Assembly (NCBI GenBank): GCA_944380795.1
Contig: CALWIS010000216.1
Span: 1-34,436 of the forward strand
DNA from: an uncultured Clostridia bacterium
Lineage (GTDB): Bacteria; Bacillota; Clostridia; Oscillospirales; Acutalibacteraceae
DNA: 34,436 bases
Direction: 5' to 3'
How positions within the stretch are numbered: the first letter of the stretch is position 1; each line of letters opens with the position of its first letter. Positions 16,389 through 25,891 of the stretch are shown here, in pieces. A program made the position numbers and the translations under genes. The notes beneath the pieces are model-generated. The model saw only the letters and a program-made list of their open reading frames with translations. It searched no databases and had not been told where the DNA came from.

Positions 16389-16435
16389 TAACCATACCCC
16401 CTCTGTATTTCCTGCTGTGTTTCGTTTAAAAGGCA

Positions 16436-17185
16436 TTACTGATATTTTCTTCCTGCAATGCCCATACGCCCTTTTTTGGTCACCGGCCCTAAACGGTCGA
16501 TGATATATCTGCCCTTTCCGCGGACAGATAATTTATCCCCTTCCTGTACAGGCTCTGAAAGGGAGAGGACTTGCTCATGGTTTTTCATCACCAGCCCCGC
16601 TTCGATCATGCGGGATGCTTTTTCTCGGCTTTGGCCTATTGCCGCTGCTACTACGCAGTCCAAACGGGCAGATGCCACCACCCCCTGAAACTCCGAAAAG
16701 CCTCTCCCTGCAGGGAGAGGCTCCTGATAGCCTTCCGACAGTTTTACGCCTACCCGGCCAATACGGTCGATCTGCGATAGCAGAAACCCGGTATTTTCCG
16801 TGCGGACAAAGCAAATACACCTGCCTTCTTCTGGCAGGATGTCTCCGATTACGGAACGCTGCAGCCCAGCGCCCAAAAGCGCACCTAAAAAATCCCGATG
16901 GTCCAGATGGTCGCAGGAACGAAAACGGATGGTAATGGCTGTAATGGGAAACCGGAATGGATCCGGCTCCATATAATCGGGAAAGACGCCAAATATCTTT
17001 CGTTCGCTTTCCTCATAGCCGCCCCACAAACTCCACCCCTCTCCCTTTAGGGAACGGGCTGTGCGTTCTGCCACAGCGGCTTCTCTTTCATCCAGAAAGC
17101 CTACAAAGCTGGGGTGCCTCTTTCCTTGGGAAAGGGCATCCTCAATGCGGGCCTTCAACCATTCATCTCGAGACAGATCAGACAT
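16436..17185 (-). CDS. ylmH: YlmH-type S4-domain RNA-binding protein
   Basis: The 249-residue protein matches YlmH. The N-terminal part shows HPSFVGFLDEREAAVAER, the middle part has HRDFLGALLGAGLQRSVIGDI, and a C-terminal S4 RNA-binding domain spans about 180-240 (SREKASRMIEAGLV). YlmH is encoded in the division cluster of Gram-positive bacteria, and S4-domain proteins of this type are linked to ribosome-associated functions. The start overlaps the end of sepF by eight bases, suggesting coupled translation. YlmG/YggT, which usually lies between sepF and ylmH, is absent here. divIVA follows 47 bases later. Confidence 0.93.
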   Translation of the reverse strand: MSDLSRDEWLKARIEDALSQGKRHPSFVGFLDEREAAVAERTARSLKGEGWSLWGGYEESERKIFGVFPDYMEPDPFRFPITAITIRFRSCDHLDHRDFLGALLGAGLQRSVIGDILPEEGRCICFVRTENTGFLLSQIDRIGRVGVKLSEGYQEPLPAGRGFSEFQGVVASARLDCVVAAAIGQSREKASRMIEAGLVMKNHEQVLSLSEPVQEGDKLSVRGKGRYIIDRLGPVTKKGRMGIAGRKYQ

Positions 17186-17642
17186 AAACGCCGTTATTCT
17201 CCAATTCGTCCATCACTTCATCCCCCGTGAGGTCCACGTTATAGGGAGTAATGATATAGGTGCTGGTGGAAACGCGCTTAATGTGTCCGCCGTTGGCATA
17301 GGCAACACCGCTGAGGAAATCGATGATCCGGCGGGAAATCTCCTTTTTGGTATCCTCCAGATTCAACACCACAGTGTGCATCTTTAACAGTTCATCAGCT
17401 ACAGCCCGGGTTTCCTCGCCAAAGTTTTCCGGCTTAAACAGCACCACCTGCAGCTGTGCAGTAGCGTGGATATTCACCACTTTGTTATTCTGACCGGCAT
17501 TTCCACCCCGGCGAACAGGTTCTTCCCGGCGCTCGGTGATGGGAGCCTCTTCCTCCATCTCTGCTTCATCGTCATAAACGTAGTCCACCTCATCATCAGG
17601 GGGGTTCCACATTTTCTGAATCTTGTCCACAAAACCTGCCAT
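17178..17642 (-). CDS. sepF: Cell division protein SepF
   Basis: SepF anchors and bundles FtsZ at the division site and binds membrane through its N-terminus. The 154-residue product has the amphipathic start MAGFVDKIQKMWNPPDD, an acidic and basic linker (residues about 18-55), and the SepF core (VVLFKPENFGEETRAVADEL, then RRIIDFLSGVAYANGGHIKR). It ends GVYV. Length and order are typical. It is 28 bases after yggS and overlaps ylmH by eight bases. Confidence 0.96.
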   Translation of the reverse strand: MAGFVDKIQKMWNPPDDEVDYVYDDEAEMEEEAPITERREEPVRRGGNAGQNNKVVNIHATAQLQVVLFKPENFGEETRAVADELLKMHTVVLNLEDTKKEISRRIIDFLSGVAYANGGHIKRVSTSTYIITPYNVDLTGDEVMDELENNGVYV

Positions 17643-17670
17643 GAGTTAAGTCCTCCTATCATATATAACA

Positions 17671-18405
17671 TTACCGGTAAATTCTCTGTCCGAACAGGGA
17701 TGACCCTACCCGGACCAGATTAGCGCCGCAAAGAATGGCGTCCTCAAAATCCCCGGACATTCCCATGGATAAATAGTCCATGGCTACATTATCACTTTTT
17801 TTGCTCTTTATGTCAACAAAATATTGAGACATTAAAGAAAAATAATTTTGAAGTTTCTCTTTTTCGTCACAAATCGGCGGAATCGCCATCAATCCGCGCA
17901 CCCGCAGCCCCGGCAAAATACAGATTTTTCCCAGAAGGTCTTCCAATTCTTCCGGCATGACCCCAGATTTAGCCGGCTCTTTTCCAATATTTACCTCCAG
18001 TAAAATATCGGTGGTAACCTCTCTTTGCACGGAAAGGCGGGAGATCTCTTTTGCCAGTCGTTCACTGTCTACCGACTGGATCATGTCCACCCTTCCTATC
18101 AGATTTTTCACTTTATTGGTTTGCAGATGACCAATAAAATGCACCTGACAATTTTCCTTATCCAATCGGTCATATTTTTCTTCCAGCTCTTGTACACGGT
18201 TTTCCCCAATATAATCGATACCCAGATGGATACCATGGTTGATAACCTCTACCGGCACCGTTTTGGTGGCTGCCAGCAGAATGATATCCTTCTCTGTCCG
18301 GCCGGAGCTTTGGGCTGCCTGGGCAACCCGCTGCCGGATATCCCATAAGTTTTCTTCCAGTGCACGGCAGCGCTGCTGCAATTCCTCAGACAACTTTTCC
18401 GTCAT
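17671..18405 (-). CDS. yggS: YggS-family pyridoxal-phosphate homeostasis protein
   Basis: YggS/PLPBP proteins bind pyridoxal 5'-phosphate and help keep its supply and amino acid balance stable; no enzymatic reaction is firmly assigned. The 244-residue product has the PLP lysine K48 in AATKTV. It also has the conserved HFIGHLQTNK, SVDSERLA and the C-terminal SMGMSGDFEDAI. It overlaps the HlyD-like gene by 20 bases and lies 28 bases before sepF, a standard place for it in Gram-positive bacteria. The ATG at 18403-18405 follows a GGAAGG-type site. Confidence 0.96.
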   Translation of the reverse strand: MTEKLSEELQQRCRALEENLWDIRQRVAQAAQSSGRTEKDIILLAATKTVPVEVINHGIHLGIDYIGENRVQELEEKYDRLDKENCQVHFIGHLQTNKVKNLIGRVDMIQSVDSERLAKEISRLSVQREVTTDILLEVNIGKEPAKSGVMPEELEDLLGKICILPGLRVRGLMAIPPICDEKEKLQNYFSLMSQYFVDIKSKKSDNVAMDYLSMGMSGDFEDAILCGANLVRVGSSLFGQRIYR

Positions 18406-19708
18406 ATAGATCCTTCCCTTCCACTACGATCTCATCATAGAGTTGTATGGTGCGATCTGTCACCAGTTGTTCCTGTTCATCCTCTGTCAATTCTGTGCGG
18501 CAAATGGCATATCCATTTACCGTAATATCCGAGAATATCTGCACAAAGTGGAGCTGACCACCGCTCTTCACGTATACGCCCTTCACATTTTCATGGGTCA
18601 CGGTGCGCTCTTTTCCATTAGAGTCGGTGACCTTCTGTTCTACTGTTTCAAAATGGATGGCCTTTTCATTCACCATGACACCGGAATAGGAGGTGATTTC
18701 CACCTGTACCGTTTCTTCCCGAATATTGGAAAGAGCAGAATTCATGGTGCTGCACTCCAAAACCACCGCTCCTTCTCCGGCAGGATCGGGCTGATTCACC
18801 GCTGCTACCTTAGCCGGCACCTTGTCAGTGGTGGCAAAGGGCATAGCGATCTCTACACTGCCTGCTTGCTTGAGCTTGAGGGCCGTGGTAGTATCACACA
18901 AAAAGACGAAATACCAGTTAAACTCCTCGGTGACCTTTCCAATGGCATTATCCGCCACTTGGGCTGGTTCATATTCTTTTTTTAGGTCTTCCGGTGTCAA
19001 GTTCAAAATATTGCTATAGTCAAAAACCGTTTCCCAGCCGTCTACTGTGCTGGAAAAATACCCGGCCACTGGGGATTTGATCTGCCCATTGACTGGCGAG
19101 GCCTGGTTATCTAAAGATTCTTTTTGGGCCTTGAGCTCTGCCACACGTGCCTCATAATCCACCTGGACTCCTGTAGCGATTTGCCGCTGGTTAAACTGGT
19201 AGGTAATCTGCTCCCGTGCCTGCGAGATCTTGTCTGTATCACAATCCCGAGCCGCTTCCAACAGTTCGGTGATATTCTGATCGATGCGTCCATCAATTTG
19301 CTGGATGTCCAATGCATAGGTCTCTCCGGGATTGCTCAGGCTTTCCAGCAGTTGAATCTCCGTTGCCAGCTGCTCCGACTGCTGTTGGGCGGAGGCAGCC
19401 CCATCATTGGCAAAAACATCTGCTACAATTCCATTCTTAGAAACGCGGCCGCCGTCCTTCAAACGGTAGCCGATTACCCCGCCGGAATCTTCCCGTGTAA
19501 TAACAGTTTCTTTGCGCACCGCATACCCGGTAGTCTGGAAGGAATCCGCCACCGTGGCCCAGGTGGCAGTTTCCCATTTTAAACTATCGTAATTGGCTGA
19601 CCAAATTTGGTAGCCGATATAAAAAAGAATCAAAAAGGCCAACACCGCCGATACGATCCTGCGGATCAATGGAGCCTTTTTTCCAATCTCCACCTGCTTT
19701 TTTTCCAT
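18386..19708 (-). CDS. HlyD-like membrane-anchored adaptor protein
   Basis: The 440-residue protein has one N-terminal membrane helix (about 17-36) after a basic start. A barrel-sandwich half follows (TTGYAVRKETVI, residues about 55-85). Next comes a coiled-coil stretch (about 90-200) and a second half-motif, GQIKSPVAGYFSS. A long C-terminal beta-rich part completes it. This is the layout of HlyD/membrane fusion proteins that join export pumps. No ABC transporter or pump gene is next to it. It lies between miaA (one-base overlap) and yggS (20-base overlap), so it is fixed in the division operon. The function is therefore not clear: an envelope assembly or division role is a fair guess, not shown by sequence. 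Confidence 0.8.
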   Translation of the reverse strand: MEKKQVEIGKKAPLIRRIVSAVLAFLILFYIGYQIWSANYDSLKWETATWATVADSFQTTGYAVRKETVITREDSGGVIGYRLKDGGRVSKNGIVADVFANDGAASAQQQSEQLATEIQLLESLSNPGETYALDIQQIDGRIDQNITELLEAARDCDTDKISQAREQITYQFNQRQIATGVQVDYEARVAELKAQKESLDNQASPVNGQIKSPVAGYFSSTVDGWETVFDYSNILNLTPEDLKKEYEPAQVADNAIGKVTEEFNWYFVFLCDTTTALKLKQAGSVEIAMPFATTDKVPAKVAAVNQPDPAGEGAVVLECSTMNSALSNIREETVQVEITSYSGVMVNEKAIHFETVEQKVTDSNGKERTVTHENVKGVYVKSGGQLHFVQIFSDITVNGYAICRTELTEDEQEQLVTDRTIQLYDEIVVEGKDLYDGKVV

Positions 19709-20673
19709 TACCGGGCCTCCTTTCCCAAGGCAAAAATGCCCTGTGCCTCAAAATATTCCTCCGCCTTTTGGAGAAGGCCCTCCTTCCCCTGGGGTTCGTC
19801 TGCATATATCCACAAGGCCTCATCCTCTCGGCGGAACCAGGTGAGCTGGCGCTTAGCGTAACGCCGGGTTTCCCGGCGGATAGCCTCTGCTGCTTCTTCC
19901 AAAGTAACCGCACCTCGAAAATAGGGAGCCAGCTCCTTATAGCCAATGGCCTGCACCGCTGTGCCGCCGGGATGGCTCTGGAAAAAGCCTTTGGCCTCTT
20001 CTACCAATCCCTGCTCCAACATCTTGTCCACTCGCAGATTGATGCGGTCATACAGCTTTTGCCGGTCGTGAAAGCCGATGCACACCATGGCCCAGCGGTA
20101 GGGGGATTCCCCCTCTGCCGCCTCCCGGGACTGGACAGAAAAAGGCTTGCCGGTGAGTAGGCACACCTCCACTGCCCGCACTCCTCGCTTGCGGTTGTTG
20201 GGGTGGATGGCCGCCGCTGCTTCCGGGTCCAGCTGCCGCAAACTTTCCCACAAAGCCATGGGGTCCCGCTCCGAAGCTTCCTCCAATTCCCGGCGCAGGG
20301 AAGAATCCTCCGGCATTTGGGTAAACCGGATGCCCCGCAGCAAAGAACGGATATATAGGCCGGTGCCGCCTGCCACAATGGGCAGCTTTCCTCGGGCGTG
20401 GATGTCCTGAATGCACCGGGCGGCCTGCTCCACGTAGTCGGCTACACTAAAACTCTCCGAAGGGGAAAGGAACCCCATCATGTGGTGAGGAATCCCTTGC
20501 ATTTCTTCTTCGTCCGGCCGGGCGGTGCCAATCTGCATCTCGTCATAGATCTGCATGGAATCCGCCGAAACCACTTCGCCGTTATGTTTCTTGGCCAATT
20601 CCACCGCCAAAGCGGTTTTTCCCGAAGCCGTAGGCCCAGCTACTACAGCCACCTTGATTTTTTCTGCTGCCAT
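19708..20673 (-). CDS. miaA: tRNA dimethylallyltransferase
   Basis: MiaA adds a dimethylallyl group to N6 of A37 in tRNAs that read codons starting with U; MiaB, also in this window, then thiomethylates it. The 321-residue product has the P-loop GPTASGKT (13-20), SADSMQIY and HHMMGF, and the tRNA-contact region near TGLYI. The C-terminal part is KRQLTWFRRED. I start at 20673, since GGAGG lies six bases upstream; a start at 20694 would nearly touch mutL. It lies 17 bases after mutL and shares one base with the next gene (TAATG). Confidence 0.97.
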   Translation of the reverse strand: MAAEKIKVAVVAGPTASGKTALAVELAKKHNGEVVSADSMQIYDEMQIGTARPDEEEMQGIPHHMMGFLSPSESFSVADYVEQAARCIQDIHARGKLPIVAGGTGLYIRSLLRGIRFTQMPEDSSLRRELEEASERDPMALWESLRQLDPEAAAAIHPNNRKRGVRAVEVCLLTGKPFSVQSREAAEGESPYRWAMVCIGFHDRQKLYDRINLRVDKMLEQGLVEEAKGFFQSHPGGTAVQAIGYKELAPYFRGAVTLEEAAEAIRRETRRYAKRQLTWFRREDEALWIYADEPQGKEGLLQKAEEYFEAQGIFALGKEAR

Positions 20674-20690
20674 GGGATTCCTCCTTTCCG

Positions 20691-22703
20691 TCATACTCTG
20701 CCAAACTGCTTTTCCAATTCCCGGCGGGTGATAACCACCGAAATGGGTCTGCCGTGGGGGCAGTACCGCACATCCGGATTTTCTTCCAGCCGCTGCACCA
20801 GCGCCGCCAGCTCCTGCGGAGAGCTGAAATCCCCAGCCTTTACCGCTGCCCGGCAGGCGATATTATGGTACAGCCAGTCCAAATGCTCCGTGGTCAAATC
20901 CTTTCGGGAAGAAAGCAGATAGCCTGCCATTTCCATTACTGCCGAAGCAGCGTCCTCCTTATCCAGCGACAAGGGGGCGCTGCGCACGGCAATGGTGCCG
21001 CTGCCAAAATCATCCACCTCAAAGCCCGCCTGTGCAAACAGTTCCCGGGCATGGAGCACAGCGGCATATTCGTTTTTGTCCAAAGTAACGGTGGCAGGCT
21101 CCAACAGCATCTGGGCATAGCCACCGCCCCCTTCCTTGCGCAGCTTTTCATATAAGAGCCGCTCATGGGCTGCGTGCTTATCAATGAGCACCATCTGCTC
21201 CTCTCCCCGCTGAAGCACCAGATAGGTGCCGAACAGCTCCCCAATGAGCCGCTGGGACGCTGGCTCTGGCTTCACGCTGTCCACAGGCCATTCGGGCTGG
21301 GGGTCTTCCAAAATATCTACGGGAACCGGCGGCTCCTGCGGCAAGGTTGGCGAAATCGCTGGAACCTGTGCCGCCGGGGCTGCTTCCTGTTGTTTATCGG
21401 GGGCTGGAACCTCTTCCTCGTCCACCAAAACCACCATAGGCATAGAAGCCGCTTGATACGGCGCTGGAGCGCTGTCGTGGAGTATATCTTTGGATTTTAT
21501 GGGGGCAACCGGCTTTTCTTCGATTACCGGCCGGGGAGCTGATGGGGTCAGGGAGGGCATCTTCATGGGCCGCATCTTTTCCGGCTGGGCCACAGGGGCC
21601 GAAGGTCGGGGAGAAGTGGGAGCAGAAGGAGCCATGCGGAGCTGTTCCCCCCGCAGTTCCTTCATAGCAGGGCGGAGCACTTGGCTGTTGGGAAGCTGCA
21701 TCTCCAGTGGCTTATCCTCCTTTTGCAGGGCAGATTTTACCCCATGATACACCGCGTCGAACACTGGGCGCTCATTGACAAAGCGCACCTCCAGCTTGGC
21801 GGGATGAACATTTACATCTACCGCCTGAAACGCCATATTCAGATGGAGGACGCAGGCGGGAAATTTCCCCACCATGACGCTGCCCTTAAAAGCTTCCTCC
21901 AAAGCCGCCATAGCGGTGCGGCTTTTGACAAACCGGCCATTGATGAAAAACTGCTGCATACTCCGGTTAGGGCGGCTGTTTACCGGACGGCTCACAAAAC
22001 CCCATACTCGGATGTGGTTGTATTCATATTCCACCGGCATTAAACCATTGGTGAAATCCCGGCCATACACGGCGTAAATGGCGGATTTCAGTTTGCCGTC
22101 CCCGGGGGTGTGAAGCTGTTCTTTTCCGTCCCGGATAAACCGCAGGGAGATCTCCGGGTGGGAAAGGGCGATCTTATCCAGCACCCCGGCCACGGCGTTG
22201 GCTTCGGTGACATCCTTTTTTAAGAACTTCATCCGGGCAGGGGTATTGTAGAACAGGTCGCGGATCAGGAAAGTTGTCCCCTGAGGGCAGCCCGCGTCGT
22301 CCAGCAGCTTTTCCTCCCCGCCCTCAATGACATACCGGGTGCCCACGGCATCCTCCGGCTGACGGGTCATCACCTCTACCCGTGCTACCGCGGCAATGGA
22401 GGCCAGCGCCTCGCCCCGGAATCCCAGCGTGCCAATGGATTCCAGATCGTCCTGCACTGCCACTTTACTGGTGGCGTGGCGCAAAAAGGCAACGGGTACA
22501 TCTTCCCGGCTCATACCGCAGCCGTTGTCGGTGACCCGCATATAGGAGATTCCCCCATTTTTTACCTCTACCGTTACCGCAGACGCTCCGGCATCAATGG
22601 CGTTTTCCACCATTTCCTTGATGACCGAAGCAGGGCGCTCCACTACCTCGCCGGCGGCAATAAGCTCCGCCACGTGGGCGTCCAGCACATTGATCTTTCC
22701 CAT
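20691..22703 (-). CDS. mutL: DNA mismatch repair protein MutL
   Basis: MutL is the coordinator of mismatch repair that links MutS to strand cutting. The 670-residue protein has the GHKL ATPase N-terminus (AAGEVVERPASVIKEM, ENAIDAGAS, DNGCGM, GFRGEAL). A proline- and alanine-rich linker spans about 330-470. The C-terminal endonuclease region has ACRAAVKAGD and CPHGRPISV. The metal site normally written DQHAAHER reads DKHAAHER here, with the first aspartate, histidine and glutamate kept. Since MutH-free bacteria use MutL endonuclease activity, these motifs suggest an active nicking enzyme. It starts 14 bases after a GNAT gene and lies in the same run as mutS. Confidence 0.97.
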   Translation of the reverse strand: MGKINVLDAHVAELIAAGEVVERPASVIKEMVENAIDAGASAVTVEVKNGGISYMRVTDNGCGMSREDVPVAFLRHATSKVAVQDDLESIGTLGFRGEALASIAAVARVEVMTRQPEDAVGTRYVIEGGEEKLLDDAGCPQGTTFLIRDLFYNTPARMKFLKKDVTEANAVAGVLDKIALSHPEISLRFIRDGKEQLHTPGDGKLKSAIYAVYGRDFTNGLMPVEYEYNHIRVWGFVSRPVNSRPNRSMQQFFINGRFVKSRTAMAALEEAFKGSVMVGKFPACVLHLNMAFQAVDVNVHPAKLEVRFVNERPVFDAVYHGVKSALQKEDKPLEMQLPNSQVLRPAMKELRGEQLRMAPSAPTSPRPSAPVAQPEKMRPMKMPSLTPSAPRPVIEEKPVAPIKSKDILHDSAPAPYQAASMPMVVLVDEEEVPAPDKQQEAAPAAQVPAISPTLPQEPPVPVDILEDPQPEWPVDSVKPEPASQRLIGELFGTYLVLQRGEEQMVLIDKHAAHERLLYEKLRKEGGGGYAQMLLEPATVTLDKNEYAAVLHARELFAQAGFEVDDFGSGTIAVRSAPLSLDKEDAASAVMEMAGYLLSSRKDLTTEHLDWLYHNIACRAAVKAGDFSSPQELAALVQRLEENPDVRYCPHGRPISVVITRRELEKQFGRV

Positions 22704-22717
22704 GGGATTCTCCTTCC

Positions 22718-23221
22718 TTACAAACTCGTTTCCAGAGACCGCTCATACCGGGCATTACACAGATGTACCCCCGGCACGTCCACTTCCACCGTATCCACAA
22801 ACCGAAATCCGCAGCCTTCATACAACCGCCGCAGCTTTTCCCGGTCGGCGCGGCAGTCCAGCCGCAGGCGGGGAATCTTCCGCTCCCGGGCATAGTCTGC
22901 CGCAAATTCCACCATGGCGGCTGCCAGCCCCTGCCCGGCAAAGCCCTCCGCCACCGACAGCCGGTGGAGATACACCGCTGTTCCCGGCTCCTTTTCCGGC
23001 CAGAACACCGGGTCCACCGTTACCAGCAAAGCCGTAGCCGCAGGAACGCCCTCCTGCAAAAGGAGATATGGCTCCACCCCCGGCTCAAACACCGCCTCTG
23101 CGGTTAAATGGCAGGGCAGCCACTGGACGATTCCCTTTTTCGCCATGCGCTCATTGGCGCTGGCCAGCACCTGCAAAAAAGCGGCTTTCTGTTCCGGTGT
23201 TTCGGCTTTGATGATCTTCAC
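22718..23221 (-). CDS. GNAT-family N-acetyltransferase
   Basis: The 167-residue protein is a GNAT acetyltransferase. It has the strand YLHRLSVAEGFAGQGLAAAMV with the acetyl-CoA loop G-F-A-G-Q-G-L, followed by LRLDCRADREKLRRLYEGCGF, which is the typical closing part. It lies between mutS (13 bases) and mutL (14 bases) and so shares their transcript. Insertion of a GNAT gene into mutSL is not part of the classical arrangement. The substrate is unknown, and nothing in the sequence ties it to repair. Confidence 0.9.
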   Translation of the reverse strand: MKIIKAETPEQKAAFLQVLASANERMAKKGIVQWLPCHLTAEAVFEPGVEPYLLLQEGVPAATALLVTVDPVFWPEKEPGTAVYLHRLSVAEGFAGQGLAAAMVEFAADYARERKIPRLRLDCRADREKLRRLYEGCGFRFVDTVEVDVPGVHLCNARYERSLETSL

Positions 23222-23234
23222 GGTGTTTCTCCTC

Positions 23235-25856
23235 TCAGGACTGCTCCTTTGCCAGCTTGACCAGCGAAAACAGCTCGTTCATACACTCAATGGGGGTCAG
23301 GGTGTTCACATCCAATTCCCGCAGGCGGCTGAGCACCTGTCCCTGGGACCCAGCCTCCAGCATCATCACCTGGGCAGGTTCTTCCTTCTGTGCCTGTTTT
23401 TTAGCAGCCTTTACCGGCTGTCCGGCTTCCAGTTCTTTTAAAATCTGCCTAGCCCGGCGCACAATGCGGTCCGGCACCCCAGCCAGCTTGGCTACTTCCA
23501 CACCGAAGCTGTCGTCTGCCCCACCCCGGACAATGCGCCGCAGGAAGGTAATGTCGTCCCCGTGCTTTTTCACAGCGATACTGAAATTCTTTACCCCGGA
23601 AAGCTGCTCCTCCAGCTCTGTCAGCTCATGGTAATGGGTGGCAAACAGCGCCTTGGCCCCCAGCTGCTTGGGGTCTGCCACGTGCTCCAGCACCGCTCGG
23701 GCAATGCTCATACCATCAAAGGTGGAGGTGCCCCGGCCAATCTCATCCAGCACCAACAGACTGTTGGAGGTGGCGTGGCGGAGGATATCCGCTACCTCTG
23801 TCATCTCCACCATAAAAGTGGACTGCCCTGCCGCCAGATCGTCGGAGGCCCCCACTCGGGTATAGATGCCGTCTACAATGCCGATCTCCGCAGAAGCCGC
23901 CGGCACAAAACAACCGATCTGGGCCATGAGGACGATGAGGGCAATCTGCCGCATATAGGTGGATTTACCCGCCATATTGGGACCGGTGATAATGGCCACC
24001 CGGTTCTGGTTCATGTCTAGTTCCACATCGTTGGGTACAAAGGGGGAGCCGTCCAGCAGCGCCTCCACCACTGGGTGGCGGCTGTCTTTCAGCACTAATC
24101 TGCCGCTCACGTTCACGGTGGGACGCACGTAGTCCCGCTTGACCGACACTTGAGCAAAGGAGGTGACCACGTCCAGCGCCGCCACAGCCCGAGCAGTCAT
24201 CTGTACCCGGCCCATCTCGGCGGCAATCTCCTTGCGCACCTCTTCAAACAGACGGCCTTCCAGCTCCACAGCCCGGTCGCTGGCGCCTAAAATGCGGTTT
24301 TCCAGTTCCTTTAATTCTGGGGTAATATATCGCTCGCAGTTGGTAAGGGTCTGCTTGCGGATATACTCCTCCGGTACCTGGTCCCGGTAGGAATTGGTGA
24401 CCTCTATGTAGTAGCCAAATACCCGGTTATACCCGATTTTCAGCTTGGGAATGCCGGTGCGCTCCCGTTCCCGGGCCTCCACCGAAGCCAAAAGCCCCTT
24501 GCCGCCGCTCATATCGCTGCGAAGCTGGTCTAATTCCTCGGAATACCCAGCCCGGATGATGCCGCCTTCCCGGATGGAAAAGGGAGGCTCCTCCACAATG
24601 GCCCGGTCAATAAGGCTGCATACATCCTCCATGGGGTCGATCTGCTGCCAGACCTTTTGAAGGAACTCCGAAGAAGCCCCGGCAAGCTGCTCTTTTAAGG
24701 CAGGCAGGCGGCACAGCGCCGACCACAGCGCCCGCAGTTCCCGGCCATTGGCGGAGCCGTACACAATGCGGCTCATAATGCGTTCCAAGTCCTGCATACC
24801 GGTGAGCTGTTCTGTGATCTCATCCCGGAACATGGCGTTCCCCACCAGTTCCTCTACAGCGTTGAGCCGCCGGGAAATGAGCCCCGGACTGAGAAGAGGC
24901 TGTTCCAGCCAGCTTCTTAACTGGCGCTTGCCCATGGCAGTGCGGGTTTTATCCAGCACCCACAAAAGGGAGCCGCGCTTCTCCTTGCTGCGCATGGTCT
25001 CGGTGAGTTCCAGATTTCGCCGGGTGTTGATATCCAACCGCATGAACCGGCTTTTCTCGTAATACTCCACCCGTTCCAGCCGCTCCAAACCGCCCCGTTG
25101 AGTGCGGCGGAGATATCCCAGCATCTGCCCGATAGCCCGAATCACCAGCGGATCTCCGGCACTGTTCAGTTCCTTTTCACTCTTTACCCCAAACTGCTCC
25201 AAGGTCAGGCTGCGGCAAGTCTGCGGGTCGCATTCTTCTTCCGAAAGGCATTCCAATGCGGCGGAAAGCTTGTCCCGAATAAAGGCAGGCAAATTCTTAA
25301 AATCCAGCGCGGCAGGGTTCACCAAAATCTCCCGAGGGGAGAATCTGGAAAATTCCCCGCAAATCTGCTGTTCCAGTTCCCGGTCGTCGTCAATGAGCCG
25401 GGTGGCGTGAAGCTCACCGGTAGAAACGTCGGCAAAGCAGACCCCTGCCTGCCCGTTTTCCACGCATACAGAGGCTAAATAGTTGTTTTTCCCCTCGTCC
25501 AGCATGCTGTTTTCCAAAATGGTGCCCGGCGTCACCACCCGGATGATATCCCGCTTCACCAGCCCTTTGGCTGTAGCCGGGTCCTCCATCTGCTCGCAGA
25601 TGGCTACCTTATAGCCCTTGGCCACCAGCCGGGCCAGATAGTTCTCATAGCTGTGGAAGGGCACACCGCACATGGGGGCGCGCTCCTCCAGCCCGCAGTC
25701 CCGTCCGGTGAGGGTCAAGTCCAGTTCCCGGGAGGCGATTTTTGCATCCTCAAAGAACATTTCATAAAAGTCTCCCAGCCGGAAGAACAAAAGGGTATCC
25801 GGATTCTCCTGCTTCAACTGGAGATATTGTTTCATCATAGGGGAAAGATCAGCCAT
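23235..25856 (-). CDS. mutS: DNA mismatch repair protein MutS
   Basis: MutS detects mismatches and small loops, then recruits MutL. The 873-residue product has the mismatch-reading FYE motif in FFRLGDFYEMF near the N-terminus. The clamp and lever domains follow. The ATPase domain has the Walker A run GPNMAGKSTYMRQI and the Walker B region LLVLDEIGRGTSTFDG, then ATHYHEL. Length is normal for bacterial MutS. The ATG at 25854-25856 follows a GGAG site by ten bases. A large hairpin with a T-run lies only 35 bases upstream, so transcription must pass it to reach the gene. It heads the run mutS–GNAT–mutL–miaA. Confidence 0.98.
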   Translation of the reverse strand: MADLSPMMKQYLQLKQENPDTLLFFRLGDFYEMFFEDAKIASRELDLTLTGRDCGLEERAPMCGVPFHSYENYLARLVAKGYKVAICEQMEDPATAKGLVKRDIIRVVTPGTILENSMLDEGKNNYLASVCVENGQAGVCFADVSTGELHATRLIDDDRELEQQICGEFSRFSPREILVNPAALDFKNLPAFIRDKLSAALECLSEEECDPQTCRSLTLEQFGVKSEKELNSAGDPLVIRAIGQMLGYLRRTQRGGLERLERVEYYEKSRFMRLDINTRRNLELTETMRSKEKRGSLLWVLDKTRTAMGKRQLRSWLEQPLLSPGLISRRLNAVEELVGNAMFRDEITEQLTGMQDLERIMSRIVYGSANGRELRALWSALCRLPALKEQLAGASSEFLQKVWQQIDPMEDVCSLIDRAIVEEPPFSIREGGIIRAGYSEELDQLRSDMSGGKGLLASVEARERERTGIPKLKIGYNRVFGYYIEVTNSYRDQVPEEYIRKQTLTNCERYITPELKELENRILGASDRAVELEGRLFEEVRKEIAAEMGRVQMTARAVAALDVVTSFAQVSVKRDYVRPTVNVSGRLVLKDSRHPVVEALLDGSPFVPNDVELDMNQNRVAIITGPNMAGKSTYMRQIALIVLMAQIGCFVPAASAEIGIVDGIYTRVGASDDLAAGQSTFMVEMTEVADILRHATSNSLLVLDEIGRGTSTFDGMSIARAVLEHVADPKQLGAKALFATHYHELTELEEQLSGVKNFSIAVKKHGDDITFLRRIVRGGADDSFGVEVAKLAGVPDRIVRRARQILKELEAGQPVKAAKKQAQKEEPAQVMMLEAGSQGQVLSRLRELDVNTLTPIECMNELFSLVKLAKEQS

Positions 25857-25891
25857 TGGTTTGCCACTCCATTTTCAGATTCCATCAGGTT

